This document shows positions 10,161 through 18,654 of a stretch of DNA of 64,000 nt, one piece after another. Under the pieces are notes generated by a model, which was not told the origin of the DNA, made no database searches, and saw only the letters and a list, made by a program, of their open reading frames with translations. The position numbers and the translations under genes are program-made. This DNA is from Sphingomonadales bacterium (GTDB lineage: Bacteria > Pseudomonadota > Alphaproteobacteria > Sphingomonadales > Sphingomonadaceae), in assembly GCA_009995225.1 (NCBI GenBank), contig JAACPW010000015.1, positions 22,347-86,346 on the forward strand, read 5' to 3'. Positions within the stretch are counted from its first letter, which is position 1. Each line of letters opens with the position of its first letter.

Positions 10161-10454
10161 ATGACTTTTGGGCTTGGCATAGAGTTTGCGTTTATCGCGT
10201 TCTGCCAGATTACGCTAGTCATGGGCTTGGCTTACTTGGCTATCGGGCGATGGGTTCAGGGGAGGGTTCGCGCATGTGTCTCGGCGGCTATCGCTGCCGC
10301 CTATATCCTCGGTCGTGTTCAGCAAGATATGGCTGAAACTGAATGGGATGCCTTCTCCAATCCGAAGGTATTGATCGTACTACTGACTTATATCGCGACG
10401 ATCCTGCTTTTCGCGCTGCGAACGGATAGAGCCGAGCAGCCGGCGACGCCGTAG
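10161..10454 (+). CDS. Small hypothetical membrane protein
   Basis: 97 residues. The ATG is preceded by GGAGGTAGGGCG, the best ribosome binding site in this part of the window, which supports real translation. Three hydrophobic segments are visible, at about residues 5-28 (FAFIAFCQITLVMGLAYLAI), 36-50 (ACVSAAIAAAYILG) and 70-85 (VLIVLLTYIATILLFAL), with a polar C-terminus. I do not recognise a family. It stands alone between the surface operon and a region with a strong plus-strand terminator about 190 bp downstream, which may end its transcript. Base composition is slightly lower in GC than the neighbours. Confidence 0.6.
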   Translation: MTFGLGIEFAFIAFCQITLVMGLAYLAIGRWVQGRVRACVSAAIAAAYILGRVQQDMAETEWDAFSNPKVLIVLLTYIATILLFALRTDRAEQPATP

Positions 10455-10774
10455 ATGCGTCCCTAAAATGGGCAAAAAACCACCCAATTCCAGCCATCCG
10501 AAAACGGCAACCGCAAGCCTGAAAGCCGCCATTCCCGCCTCTCGGCCCGCAGCGCCTCCTTTCCTACCCGGCTTGACGATGGCAGTCTGGGCCGATGATC
10601 GTGCGGTCCGCTCCCTATCCGTTTCGGCGCGCAGCCAGGATCGCAGACCGCCCCGAAGCCTGCGTCGCGCCGTCTTCGGGGCGGGTTTTTGGTTTCAGGA
10701 CAGTGTCTCATGTGTCTCCAACATTCAGGAACCGCGATGGATTGCTGAATGTCAGGACGCCGCGACGCGATGAA
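10455..10774. other. Gene-free stretch with a plus-strand terminator; possible dispersed repeat or small RNA
   Basis: About 320 bp with no convincing gene. It contains a strong rho-independent terminator (10648-10690, plus) and an 8-bp inverted repeat ACATTCAG / CTGAATGT (10721-10728 and 10745-10752) just downstream of the minus-strand dehydrogenase gene. The part at about 10460-10560 reads like a degenerate dispersed repeat, but I cannot test that within this window. Confidence 0.5.
10648..10690 (+). terminator. Rho-independent terminator, plus strand
   Basis: Perfect 11-bp arms CCGCCCCGAAG (10648-10658) and CTTCGGGGCGG (10674-10684) are followed by G and five T (10686-10690). With no A run on the other side it acts on the plus strand only. 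The nearest upstream plus-strand gene stops at 10454, so it ends either a long 3' UTR or a separate small RNA. Confidence 0.85.
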
Positions 10775-11887
10775 TCACCCCCAGGGGGTGACCAGATACT
10801 TCTCGCCGGTCTTCATCTGGCGATAATCGGTGATCGCGTCCTTCTCCAGCATCTCTTCGAGTGTCACCTTGGCCTTGTAATGGCTGGCAAAGGTGGTGGT
10901 GAGGTTCGCCTGCACCCGGCCGCGCATCCGGCCAACGGTCTCCATGCCGGCGCGTTGCAGGAACGGCGTCAGCAACCATCCGGCGATGCTCCATTGCAGC
11001 CCGTAAGACGGTGTCAGGATCGTGTTGGACAGATCAAGCCGGCCATAGATGTACATCTTCTTCTGCTGGTTCGAACCGTAGCGCGAAAATTCGCCCATCT
11101 GGGATGCTGCGACCTGTTCCATCGCCTTGAGCACGCTGTCGGACGCCTTGCCGCCGCCGATCGGATCGAAGCCGAGGAAGGCACCGGTTTCGGCAATCGC
11201 GGCGCGCAGGTCGGCCATGTAGGTGTCAGCCGACGAGTTCACCACATGGGTCGCGCCTTGCGACTTGAGCAGTTCGACATGCTCGTCCTTGCGCACGATG
11301 TTGACCAGCTTCATCCCGTCCTCGATGCAGATGCGGTTGAGCATCTGGCCCAGGTTGGACGCGGCGGCGAGGTGGACGATGGCGGAGTGACCCTCCATCT
11401 TGGCCGTTTCGACAAAGCCGAGCGCCGTCATCGGGTTGACGAAGCTCGACGCGCCGGTTTCGCACGAATGCTCGCCCAGCGGCAGGCACATCATCGCATC
11501 GGCAAGGGCATATTGCGAAAAGGCGCTGCCCGGAACGCAGGCAACGCGCTGACCCATCAGCGCCTTGGCCATGTCGCCATCACCCGTGGCGATCACCGTG
11601 CCGGCGCCTTCGTTACCGGCAGGCAGACGCTGGCCATGGCGGCCGCGGTTTCCGCTCAGGAACGGTTCGGGCATCTGCGCGACGATTTTGCCGGGGGTGT
11701 ATTGGGCACTGTCGAAATCGGCGGCACTGGTCAGGATTGCCAGATCCGAAGGGTTGATCGGTGCGGCTTCCATCTTGACCAGCACCTGATTGCCGGTGGG
11801 CGCGGGAAACTGGCTTTCGGCCACCTCCAGCGTCAGCTTGCCGTCGGCGGTGAGGGTGGTGAACAGTTGCTTTCCGGTGGTGGTCAT
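10775..11887 (-). CDS. Zinc-independent MDR-superfamily dehydrogenase / enoyl reductase-like
   Basis: 370 residues. The N-terminal GroES-like fold of medium-chain dehydrogenase/reductases is recognisable ([42 protein letters not shown]), followed by a Rossmann half ([29 protein letters not shown]). The Cys/His ligands of zinc alcohol dehydrogenases are absent, placing it with quinone reductases and 2-enoyl thioester reductases, which reduce C=C bonds with NADPH. The Rossmann glycine motif reads AAASNLG rather than the usual GxGxxG/AxxGxxG, as in some enoyl reductases. Its ATG overlaps the truA stop by 4 bp (ATGA), so it is coupled to fmt-truA. Substrate unknown. Confidence 0.85.
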   Translation of the reverse strand: MTTTGKQLFTTLTADGKLTLEVAESQFPAPTGNQVLVKMEAAPINPSDLAILTSAADFDSAQYTPGKIVAQMPEPFLSGNRGRHGQRLPAGNEGAGTVIATGDGDMAKALMGQRVACVPGSAFSQYALADAMMCLPLGEHSCETGASSFVNPMTALGFVETAKMEGHSAIVHLAAASNLGQMLNRICIEDGMKLVNIVRKDEHVELLKSQGATHVVNSSADTYMADLRAAIAETGAFLGFDPIGGGKASDSVLKAMEQVAASQMGEFSRYGSNQQKKMYIYGRLDLSNTILTPSYGLQWSIAGWLLTPFLQRAGMETVGRMRGRVQANLTTTFASHYKAKVTLEEMLEKDAITDYRQMKTGEKYLVTPWG

Positions 11888-12645
11888 TGTGTTTCCTCTC
11901 GTGAATCCGGGTAGGTCGCCTCGACGAAGTAGAGGCCGTGGGGGGGTGCGTTAAGCCCTAAAGCGGTGCGGTCGCGTGCAGCCAGCGCCTCGGCCATCCG
12001 GGTTTCGGGCCAGGCGCCAGTGCCCACCAGCTTGAGGCACCCTACCATTGATCGCACTTGATGATGCAGAAAGGATCGGGCCGCCGCGTGAATCTGAATC
12101 TCGTCCCCGCTCCGTTCGACAGCAAGCAGATCGAGCGACTTGACCGGGTCGGGGGCCTGACAATGCACCGAACGGAACGTGGTAAAGTCATGCCGCCCCA
12201 CAAGCGCCTGTGCGGCGCGGTGCATCGCTTCGGCGTCCAGCGGCCGTGCGACATGCCACGCCCGGTCACGCTGCAGCGCCAGAAGCCCACGGCGATTGAT
12301 GATCCGGTAGAGGTAGCGCCGCCCGGTGCACGAAAAGCGTGCGTGCCAATCGTCCGGCACCACCTCGCAGGCAGTGACAGCGATCGGATCGGGCCTGAGA
12401 TGCGCGTTGATTGCGCCCATCAGGCGAAAGGGGGCAAGGTCCTTTGCGAGATCGACATGGCTGCGCATCGCCAAAGCGTGCACGCCGGCATCGGTGCGTC
12501 CGGCGGAGTGGAGCACGCATGTCTCCCCGGTGATCCGGTGCAGCGCGTCCTCAACCGCCTGCTGCACGCTCGGCCCGTTGGACTGGCGTTGCAGCCCGCG
12601 AAATGGCGTGCCGTCGAATTCGAGGGTGAGAGCGTAGCGGGTCAA
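11884..12645 (-). CDS. truA: tRNA pseudouridine(38-40) synthase TruA
   Basis: 253 residues from a TTG at 12645 that overlaps the fmt stop codon (TTGA). The catalytic motif GRTDAGVHA has the essential aspartate at residue 52, and the start [17 protein letters not shown] is typical of the family. TruA isomerises uridine to pseudouridine at positions 38, 39 and 40 of the tRNA anticodon arm. Length is normal for the family. It is the middle gene of fmt-truA-dehydrogenase, all coupled by 4-bp overlaps, and the fmt-truA order is common in alphaproteobacteria. The TTG start is supported because the in-frame codons further upstream lie inside fmt. Confidence 0.96.
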   Translation of the reverse strand: MTRYALTLEFDGTPFRGLQRQSNGPSVQQAVEDALHRITGETCVLHSAGRTDAGVHALAMRSHVDLAKDLAPFRLMGAINAHLRPDPIAVTACEVVPDDWHARFSCTGRRYLYRIINRRGLLALQRDRAWHVARPLDAEAMHRAAQALVGRHDFTTFRSVHCQAPDPVKSLDLLAVERSGDEIQIHAAARSFLHHQVRSMVGCLKLVGTGAWPETRMAEALAARDRTALGLNAPPHGLYFVEATYPDSREETQ

Positions 12646-13547
12646 GCCAGGACGGTCCCAGCCGCGACCGCCCGTCCGCGCAGGAACTCCGCGCGGTCCA
12701 GCACCGGCTTGCCCGCGCGTTGCAGGCGCAAGGGCCGGATCGCGCCGACATTGCAAGCGATGGTCAGGTCGTCATCGAGCAGCGTTCCGGGCGCGCCCGA
12801 AACGTCCACCACCTCGGCCAAGAGCAGCTTCACGCGTTCGCCCTCAAGCTCGAACCAGGCCCCCGGGAAGGGGGCGAGGCCGCGCACCTTGCGTTCGATC
12901 TCCCCGGCGGGCGCGCCCCAGTCGATCCGGGCTTCGGCCTTGTCGATCTTCGGCGCATATATCGCCGCACTGTCATCCTGCACCTCGGGGGGGAACCCGG
13001 AGGGATTTGACAGCACCTCCACCATCGCCGCGCCGCCGACTGCGCCCAATTCCGCGAACAGATCGCCCGTCGTCTTGCGGGCCACCGGCACCGTGACCTT
13101 GTGCAGCATCGGCCCGGTGTCGAGGCCGGCTTCCATCTGCATGATCGTAACGCCCGTCTCGGCATCGCCCGCCATCACCGCGCGGTGGATGGGCGCCGCC
13201 CCGCGCCAGCGCGGCAGCAGGCTCGCGTGGATGTTCAGGCAGCCGTGAGCAGGCGCATCGAGCACCGCCTGCGGCAGGATCAGGCCATAGGCGGCAACCA
13301 CCGCCACGTTCGCATTCAACGCCGCGAAATCGGCCTGCGCCTCGGCGTTCCGCAGGGACACCGGAGAACGCACCGGCGCGCCCATCCGTTCGGCCTCGAC
13401 CTGAACCGGGGAGGGCGCCAGCTTCTTGCCCCGGCCCGCCGGGCGCGGCGGCTGGGTGTAGACGCAGGCGATCTCGTGCCCCGCCTCATGCAGCGCGCGC
13501 AGCGCCGGCACCGCGAAACCGGGCGTCCCCATGAAGATGATGCGCAT
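12642..13547 (-). CDS. fmt: Methionyl-tRNA formyltransferase
   Basis: 301 residues, close to the family norm of 310. It transfers a formyl group from 10-formyl-tetrahydrofolate to initiator Met-tRNA. The N-terminal [16 protein letters not shown], the catalytic N105 and H107 in [16 protein letters not shown], and D143 in QMEAGLDTG are all present. The C-terminal OB-like domain follows (about 205-300). It heads the minus-strand operon with truA and faces recR, from which it is separated by only 53 bp. Peptide deformylase (def), which removes the same formyl group, lies about 700 bp away on the other strand. Confidence 0.98.
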   Translation of the reverse strand: MRIIFMGTPGFAVPALRALHEAGHEIACVYTQPPRPAGRGKKLAPSPVQVEAERMGAPVRSPVSLRNAEAQADFAALNANVAVVAAYGLILPQAVLDAPAHGCLNIHASLLPRWRGAAPIHRAVMAGDAETGVTIMQMEAGLDTGPMLHKVTVPVARKTTGDLFAELGAVGGAAMVEVLSNPSGFPPEVQDDSAAIYAPKIDKAEARIDWGAPAGEIERKVRGLAPFPGAWFELEGERVKLLLAEVVDVSGAPGTLLDDDLTIACNVGAIRPLRLQRAGKPVLDRAEFLRGRAVAAGTVLA

Positions 13548-13600
13548 AAGCTTTGCCCGCGGCCTTTGTGAAGCGATGCGCAGCCCCTATCTGTCGGACC

Positions 13601-14197
13601 ATGGCATCGCAAGAGATCGAAGCGTTGAGTTCCGCACTGGCCCGCCTACCCGGCCTGGGCCCGCGATCGGCCCGCCGCGCCGTGCTGTGGCTGGTCAAGC
13701 ACCGCGAAAGCGCGCTGCCTGCGTTGCTCGAAGCCTTGGCGGGCGTCGCCGAGACGCTGGTGGAATGCCAGACCTGCGGCAATGTCGACACCAGCGACCC
13801 CTGCGCCATCTGCACCGACCCGCGCCGCGATGCGGGCTCATTATGCGTGGTGGAAGAAGTATCGGACGTGTGGGCGCTGGACCGCGCGCGCCTGTTTCCG
13901 GGCCGCTATCATGTGCTGGGTGGCAGGCTGTCGGCGCTGGACGGCATTGCGCCCGACAACCTCAACATCACCAGCCTGCTGGCCCGTGTGGAGGCGGGCG
14001 GGATCGACGAGGTGGTCCTTGCGATGAACGCCACGCTCGAAGGCCAGACCACCGCGCATTACATTGCCGAAAGGCTGGGCGAGTTCCCGATACGCGTCAC
14101 GCAACTGGCCCACGGCCTGCCAGTCGGCGGCGAGCTGGATTACCTTGACGAAGGCACGCTTGCTCAGGCCCTTCGCGCACGGAGGCCGGTCGGATAG
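13601..14197 (+). CDS. recR: Recombination mediator protein RecR
   Basis: 198 residues from the ATG at 13601; an in-frame ATG at 13553 would add 16 residues foreign to the family and overlap the fmt promoter. The helix-hairpin-helix ([16 protein letters not shown]), the zinc finger with Cys 56, 59, 68 and 71, and the Toprim domain beginning [15 protein letters not shown] are all visible. RecR works with RecO (and RecF) to load RecA onto SSB-coated gaps. It is divergent from fmt and followed 46 bp later by def in the same direction. The usual partner yaaB/dnaX is not adjacent here. Confidence 0.97.
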   Translation: MASQEIEALSSALARLPGLGPRSARRAVLWLVKHRESALPALLEALAGVAETLVECQTCGNVDTSDPCAICTDPRRDAGSLCVVEEVSDVWALDRARLFPGRYHVLGGRLSALDGIAPDNLNITSLLARVEAGGIDEVVLAMNATLEGQTTAHYIAERLGEFPIRVTQLAHGLPVGGELDYLDEGTLAQALRARRPVG

Positions 14198-14243
14198 CAC
14201 GCGGCGCGTTGAAATCCGTGTCGCCCACGCCTAGATAGCGCGC

Positions 14244-14816
14244 ATGGCTATCCGCGAAATCCTTGAAGTGCCGGACCCCCGGCTGAAAACCGTCTCGACC
14301 CCTGTCGAACCGCAAGAGTTCAATGCCGAGCTGCGCACGCTCGTCGAAGACATGTTCGAAACGATGTATGATGCCCCCGGCATCGGCCTTGCCGCGATCC
14401 AGGTGGGCGTGCCCAAGCGGGTGCTGGTCATCGATCTGCAGCCCGATGATCCGGATGCCGATCCGGTCGAATGCAGCCATGACGGGCACAAGCACACCCA
14501 TCCGGCAACCAAGAAGGTGCCGCGTGTGTTCATCAATCCGGTGATCCTCGACCCTGCGGATGAATTGTCGATCTATCAGGAGGGCTGTCTTTCGGTCCCC
14601 GAGATCTACGCCGATGTCGAACGGCCGGCGACGTGCCGCGTGCAGTATCAGGATCTCGACGGTAACACCCACGAAGAGGCGCTCGACGGGCTGATGGCGA
14701 CCTGCCTCCAGCACGAAATGGACCACCTCGAAGGCATCCTGTTTATCGACCATCTGAGCCGATTGAAGAAGGCGATGGCGCTCAAGAAGTTGAAAAAGAT
14801 CCGTCAGGCGGCGTGA
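14244..14816 (+). CDS. def: Peptide deformylase
   Basis: 190 residues. The three signature motifs are intact: GIGLAAIQVG (46-55), EGCLSVP (113-119, with the metal-binding Cys) and HEMDH (157-161, with the two metal His and catalytic Glu). It removes the formyl group from nascent proteins using Fe(II). Compared with E. coli Def it carries an insertion at about 75-90 (ECSHDGHKHTHPATK), rich in His, which is seen in alphaproteobacterial relatives. It lies downstream of recR and is followed by a hairpin before the convergent copper-storage gene. Confidence 0.98.
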   Translation: MAIREILEVPDPRLKTVSTPVEPQEFNAELRTLVEDMFETMYDAPGIGLAAIQVGVPKRVLVIDLQPDDPDADPVECSHDGHKHTHPATKKVPRVFINPVILDPADELSIYQEGCLSVPEIYADVERPATCRVQYQDLDGNTHEEALDGLMATCLQHEMDHLEGILFIDHLSRLKKAMALKKLKKIRQAA

Positions 14817-14824
14817 TGATGCAA

Positions 14825-14849
14825 CCCCCTCGCCATGGTGGCGAGAGGG
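14825..14849. terminator. Hairpin between convergent def and copper-storage genes
   Basis: CTCGCCA (14829-14835) pairs with TGGCGAG (14839-14845) around a 3-nt loop, extended by C and G runs on the flanks. It has no T run, so termination is probable from position rather than proven. Its C/G composition resembles the inverted repeat at 9969-9991. Confidence 0.5.
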
Positions 14850-14861
14850 CGCAGCATTATC

Positions 14862-15260
14862 TCAGGCAGCCTGCCTCATACCATTGAGCGCCTTCAGGCA
14901 ATCATGGGCACATTCCCGGCACATTTGCGCGCAGCGGCGGCAATGATCGTTGTCGTGCTTGGCGCATTCTTCGATACACTGCTCGCACGCGGTAATGCAG
15001 GCACGAAGCTGTGCCTCGATCACCGCAACATTCCCGGCAGTCCGGCGGGTCGCGACGCGATAGGTCGCCGTGCAGATGTCCGAACAATCCATGCAAAGGC
15101 GAATACAGGCGCGCACATCGCCTTCTTCGGCTGAACAGGCGTCTGCGCAACTGTTGCAAATTGCCGCACAATACATCGCATGACGCACCGCCTCTCCCAG
15201 CGCTTCATTGAAATCCGCCCCGACATCCGGGTGTTCTTGGATCATCTTGATGATGGACAT
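14862..15260 (-). CDS. Cys-rich four-helix-bundle copper-binding protein (Csp3-like, DUF326)
   Basis: 132 residues with 17 cysteines spaced in CxxxC and CxxC patterns along predicted helices (MYCAAICNSCADAC, ACIRLCMDCSDIC, ACITACEQCIEEC, CRRCAQMCRECAHDC). This is the signature of cytosolic copper storage proteins, which line the core of a four-helix bundle with Cys thiolates and bind many Cu(I) ions per monomer. There is no signal peptide, matching the cytosolic Csp3 branch rather than the exported Csp1. It is convergent with def and divergent from rmuC. No copper regulator or export pump lies next to it. Confidence 0.92.
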   Translation of the reverse strand: MSIIKMIQEHPDVGADFNEALGEAVRHAMYCAAICNSCADACSAEEGDVRACIRLCMDCSDICTATYRVATRRTAGNVAVIEAQLRACITACEQCIEECAKHDNDHCRRCAQMCRECAHDCLKALNGMRQAA

Positions 15261-15363
15261 AGGCTTTTCTCCTTGAGCTTACTGAACCCTCGCAACCGGC
15301 CGATTGTTCCGTTTTTGTGGAAAACGGGGGCTTGGCTGACAGAAATGTTCGGCCTATGTTCCC

Positions 15364-16983
15364 ATGATGAACGAAACAATCTTTGCTGTCACAATGCTGG
15401 TTGCGGGTTTGCTGGCGGGCGTTTTTGCCGGTTGGTTTCTGGCGTCCCGTCCCATCGCCGACCTGCGGGCACGTCTGGCGGAGGCCGACAGGATTGCCGG
15501 CGAGCAAGAGGCTGAATTCAAGCGCGCGGTTACCGAACTGGGCGAAGCGCGGATCGAGGTTGCCGGGTTGAAAGAACGGGCAGGGCAGGCGGATGGTTTG
15601 CTGACGCGGCTTGATGCCGTTCAGGCTGACCGCGCGGCGCTGGCCGAACGGCTGGCTGCAGTAGAAAGCACTGCGACCGAGCGCGAACAGTCATTGGCCG
15701 AACGCGCCCAACAAGTAGCAGGTCTGGCGCAAAGGCTTGAAGGTGCGCAAGATCGGTTTCGAGATGTAAGTATAGAACTTGAACGGGAGCGCAGTGAGCG
15801 CACCGAGCGGGAGCGATCGACGGCGGCACTGATCGAGGACCGCGAGAAACAGTTCGAGAAAGAATTGAAACGTCTGCAGGAAACTGAAGACAAGTTGCAG
15901 GCAAAATTCAACGAGATCGGCGAAAAGATGCTTGAGGGCGCGCGATCCAAGTTTCTTGAGGGTGCGCAAGCCCACCTCGCCGCTTTGAGTAAGGAGAGCC
16001 TTGCCGAATTGGAGAGAAAGGTTGGGCCGGTCGGAGATACACTCGAACGTTATCGCTTGCGCGTGGAGGAACTCGAAAAGAATCGCACTGAAGCTTATCA
16101 CCAGCTTCAAGGTATCATTGGAGAGGTGAAGGCTGGTCAGCGAGAGGTTATTGACGGAGCCAATCGCATCACGACCTCTTTGCGGGGGGCAACAAAAGCG
16201 CGTGGTGATTGGGGTGAGTTGCAGCTTGCCAACTTGCTCGAAAGCTGCGGGCTTTATGATAAAGCCGATTTTGACTTCCAGCTCAATGTGAAAGACGCTG
16301 ACGGGAACAACCTGCGTCCCGATGCAGTCATAAAAATTCCTGGTGCGCGTTGTCTGGTTGTCGATGTGAAGAATGTGTTTAATTCGTATCAGGCAGCCAA
16401 TGAAGCCATAACCGAGGAAGAGCGGCAGACGCTGCTAAAGACCCATGCGCGGGAAATTCGAGGGCATATCGACGATTTATCAGGCAAGCGTTATCAGGAT
16501 TACGTTCCCGGCTCGGCAGATTTCGTGGTCATGTTCGTGCCCGGAGAGCATGTTCTGTATGCCGCATTGACGCAAGATGGCGGGCTACTCGACTATGCGC
16601 TCAAACGTCAAATCGTACTGTCCAGCCCGCTGAACTTCATGTCGATCGCGCTCACCGTTTCGACTGTCTGGCGTCAGGCCGGGGTTCAGGCTGATGCTCA
16701 GGAAATTGCGTTGCTTGGTAAGCAGCTTTACGATCGGCTTGGCGTCGTCGCGGGACACTTGGCTGCTCTGCGCAAAAGTCTAAACTCGACAAACCAGCAT
16801 TTTGACAAGCTTGTAGGCAGCTTCGACACTAACTTGCGCCGTGCCGGTGAACGATTCGAGGAATTGAACCTCGATACGAGTGCGCAGGAACTGACTGAGG
16901 CGCTCCCGATCGGACACACTCCGCGTGCGCTCGCAAATTTCGCAGAAGCCGTTGATCTTCGCGACGGCGCTCAGGCGGAATAG
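15364..16983 (+). CDS. rmuC: DNA recombination protein RmuC
   Basis: 539 residues. An N-terminal membrane anchor (VTMLVAGLLAGVFAGWFLA), a long Glu/Arg/Ala-rich coiled coil at about 30-230 and the RmuC nuclease-like core are present; the core shows KARGDWGELQLANLLESCG, RPDAVIKIPGARCLVVDVK and FVVMFVPGEHVLYAAL. RmuC limits inversions at short repeats; the core is related to restriction-endonuclease folds. The start could be 15364 or the adjacent ATG at 15367. The gene is lower in GC at the third codon position than its neighbours over about 15700-16900. It converges with the rRNA methyltransferase, stop to stop with no gap. Confidence 0.95.
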   Translation: MMNETIFAVTMLVAGLLAGVFAGWFLASRPIADLRARLAEADRIAGEQEAEFKRAVTELGEARIEVAGLKERAGQADGLLTRLDAVQADRAALAERLAAVESTATEREQSLAERAQQVAGLAQRLEGAQDRFRDVSIELERERSERTERERSTAALIEDREKQFEKELKRLQETEDKLQAKFNEIGEKMLEGARSKFLEGAQAHLAALSKESLAELERKVGPVGDTLERYRLRVEELEKNRTEAYHQLQGIIGEVKAGQREVIDGANRITTSLRGATKARGDWGELQLANLLESCGLYDKADFDFQLNVKDADGNNLRPDAVIKIPGARCLVVDVKNVFNSYQAANEAITEEERQTLLKTHAREIRGHIDDLSGKRYQDYVPGSADFVVMFVPGEHVLYAALTQDGGLLDYALKRQIVLSSPLNFMSIALTVSTVWRQAGVQADAQEIALLGKQLYDRLGVVAGHLAALRKSLNSTNQHFDKLVGSFDTNLRRAGERFEELNLDTSAQELTEALPIGHTPRALANFAEAVDLRDGAQAE

Positions 16984-17793
16984 CTACTCCTCCAACCCTG
17001 CCAAAACTTCGTAAGCCAGCACTGCTCCTGCTACCGCTGCGTTCAGGGAATCCGCCCGCCCCCGCATGGGCATGGTCACGCGCAGGTCACACGCCAGTTC
17101 GTAATCCGCCGGCAGACCTTGCGATTCGTTGCCCACAAGAATGAAGCACGGCGCTGCATACGTCGCCTCGCGATAGGGCACCGCGTCGCGCAAGGACGCG
17201 GCGACCAATTGGCCCCCATGCTCCTTGGAGCCGCCGCGCAGCCATGGCAGAAACTCCTCCCACCGTGCTTGCGCAAGGCCCACGGTGAAGATCGCGCCCA
17301 TGCTCGCACGCACGGCTTCGGCGCTGAAGGGATCGGCGCAATCGTCAATCAGGATTAGCCCGCCTGCGCCGACAGCGTCGCAGGTGCGCAGCATGGTGCC
17401 AAGGTTGCCGGGATCGCGCAGCGCCTGCGCGACCAGCCAGATTGGCGCGGCCTTGCGATCCAGAGTGGTGAGAGCGGTGTCCCATTCGTCAAACACCCCC
17501 GCGACGCTTTGCGGATTGTCCTTGCCGGTGATCTTGGAAAGAATGTCGGGCGCGGTCGCAATGACCTCTCCGCCTGACGCGATGACGTCGGCCTCCAATT
17601 GCCCGAGCAGTGCGTGTTCGCGCCCTTCGGCCATCACCAGCGTGCGCGGCACCCGACCCGAGGCACGCGCATCTTCGAGCAGCCGCAGACCCTCGACCAG
17701 AAACTGTCCCGCACGCTTGCGATGCTTCTTGTCGCGCAAGCTGCGCAGATATTTGACGGTGGGGTTGGAATACCCGGTGATGTGCTTGCGCAT
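16984..17793 (-). CDS. SpoU/TrmH-family RNA methyltransferase
   Basis: 269 residues from the ATG at 17793. A TTG at 17829 overlapping the HPr stop would add 12 residues, but its Shine-Dalgarno-like GGGGAGG is only 1 nt away. An N-terminal RNA-binding domain (NPTVKYLRSLRDKKHRKR) precedes the SPOUT knot with motifs LRDPGNLGTMLRTCDAVGAG, LVGNESQGLP and RGRADSLNAAVAGAVLAYE. The family 2'-O-methylates ribose in rRNA or tRNA using S-adenosylmethionine; the exact target is not evident. The gene follows HPr directly and may be part of the PTS operon transcript. Confidence 0.93.
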   Translation of the reverse strand: MRKHITGYSNPTVKYLRSLRDKKHRKRAGQFLVEGLRLLEDARASGRVPRTLVMAEGREHALLGQLEADVIASGGEVIATAPDILSKITGKDNPQSVAGVFDEWDTALTTLDRKAAPIWLVAQALRDPGNLGTMLRTCDAVGAGGLILIDDCADPFSAEAVRASMGAIFTVGLAQARWEEFLPWLRGGSKEHGGQLVAASLRDAVPYREATYAAPCFILVGNESQGLPADYELACDLRVTMPMRGRADSLNAAVAGAVLAYEVLAGLEE

Positions 17794-17825
17794 GGATAAC
17801 GCGCTGACGGTTTCAGCCGCCTGCG

Positions 17826-18104
17826 TCAATCCTCCCCGAAGCCGCCCGCAATCAGCGCGATCAGATCGGCCAGCACCGCGTCTGCGCCATCACCCTCGAC
17901 CACAACCTCGACGCTGTCACCTTTGGCTGCGCCCAGCATCATCAGTCCGAGAATCGAGCCACCGGCCGCACTGTGCGGGCCTTTGGTGACGGTAACCGTC
18001 ATGCCATCGGACAGTGCAGCGACCGCGCCGACAAACTTGGCGCTCGCCCGGGCGTGCAAGCCTCGGCGATTGACGATGGTGACACTTTGCCGTGCTTCTT
18101 CCAC
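17826..18104 (-). CDS. ptsH: HPr-family phosphocarrier of the PTS (NPr-like)
   Basis: 92 residues. The phosphoryl-accepting His17 lies in NRRGLHARAS and the regulatory serine Ser50 in AAGGSILGLMMLGA, the site phosphorylated by HPr kinase in other bacteria. HPr passes phosphate from enzyme I to EIIA proteins. Here it sits 15 bp downstream of an EIIA(Man)-type gene in the cluster rapZ/hprK - EIIA - HPr, the typical alphaproteobacterial regulatory PTS that has no sugar permease. Enzyme I is not in the window at the usual place after HPr; a SpoU methyltransferase gene occupies it. Confidence 0.96.
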   Translation of the reverse strand: MEEARQSVTIVNRRGLHARASAKFVGAVAALSDGMTVTVTKGPHSAAGGSILGLMMLGAAKGDSVEVVVEGDGADAVLADLIALIAGGFGED

Positions 18105-18119
18105 GCCCCGACCCTGCTC

Positions 18120-18548
18120 TTACGCTTTGGCCCGGGCCGGCGGGGCGGCAACCTGACCCAGAAGCTCGCTTGCAATGGTGATGTAATTGCGGCCTGCGGC
18201 CTGTGCTGCGTGAACTGCGGCGGTGACATCCATCGCCTTTCGCGCACCTGCGAGGCGGATGAGCATCGGCAGATTGATCCCCGCTATGACTTCAACCTGG
18301 CCCGCTTCAAGCAGCGAGATCGCCAGATTGGATGGCGTGCCGCCAAACAGGTCAGTCAGGATGATGACACCATTGCCTTTATCCACTGACCCAATCGCGT
18401 CCGCTATGTCGGCGCGGCGTTGCTCCATATCGTCATTGGGGCCGATGCAGACGGTGACGATCCCGTCCTGCGGCCCGACCACATGTTCCATGGCCTCGAC
18501 AAACTGGTCCGCGAGGCGGCCATGGGTTACCAGGATCAAACCGATCAT
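18120..18548 (-). CDS. PTS EIIA component, mannose/fructose family (ManX-like)
   Basis: 142 residues of EIIA(Man) fold, with the phosphorylated His9 in LILVTHGRLAD and conserved ILTDLFGGTPSNLA. Without membrane EIIB/C/D partners nearby it is most likely a regulatory sink for phosphate from HPr, as in other alphaproteobacteria where this module links carbon and nitrogen status to ChvGI signalling. It is followed by HPr after 15 bp and separated from rapZ by 106 bp, so it may have its own promoter in that gap. Confidence 0.95.
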   Translation of the reverse strand: MIGLILVTHGRLADQFVEAMEHVVGPQDGIVTVCIGPNDDMEQRRADIADAIGSVDKGNGVIILTDLFGGTPSNLAISLLEAGQVEVIAGINLPMLIRLAGARKAMDVTAAVHAAQAAGRNYITIASELLGQVAAPPARAKA

Positions 18549-18654
18549 GCGAAAATAGGGATCCGTTAACTGCGAGCCGACGAGGTGGCTTACGCGTTTC
18601 TATCGTGAGGGACAATGCGATTACGTCATGCCGCCCAATTGCCGAAGACTGGCG

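Noticed and set aside
10468..10773. A 101-codon plus-strand frame running through the strong terminator
   Set aside because: A gene would not normally contain an intact rho-independent terminator in the middle; the translation has no recognisable pattern.
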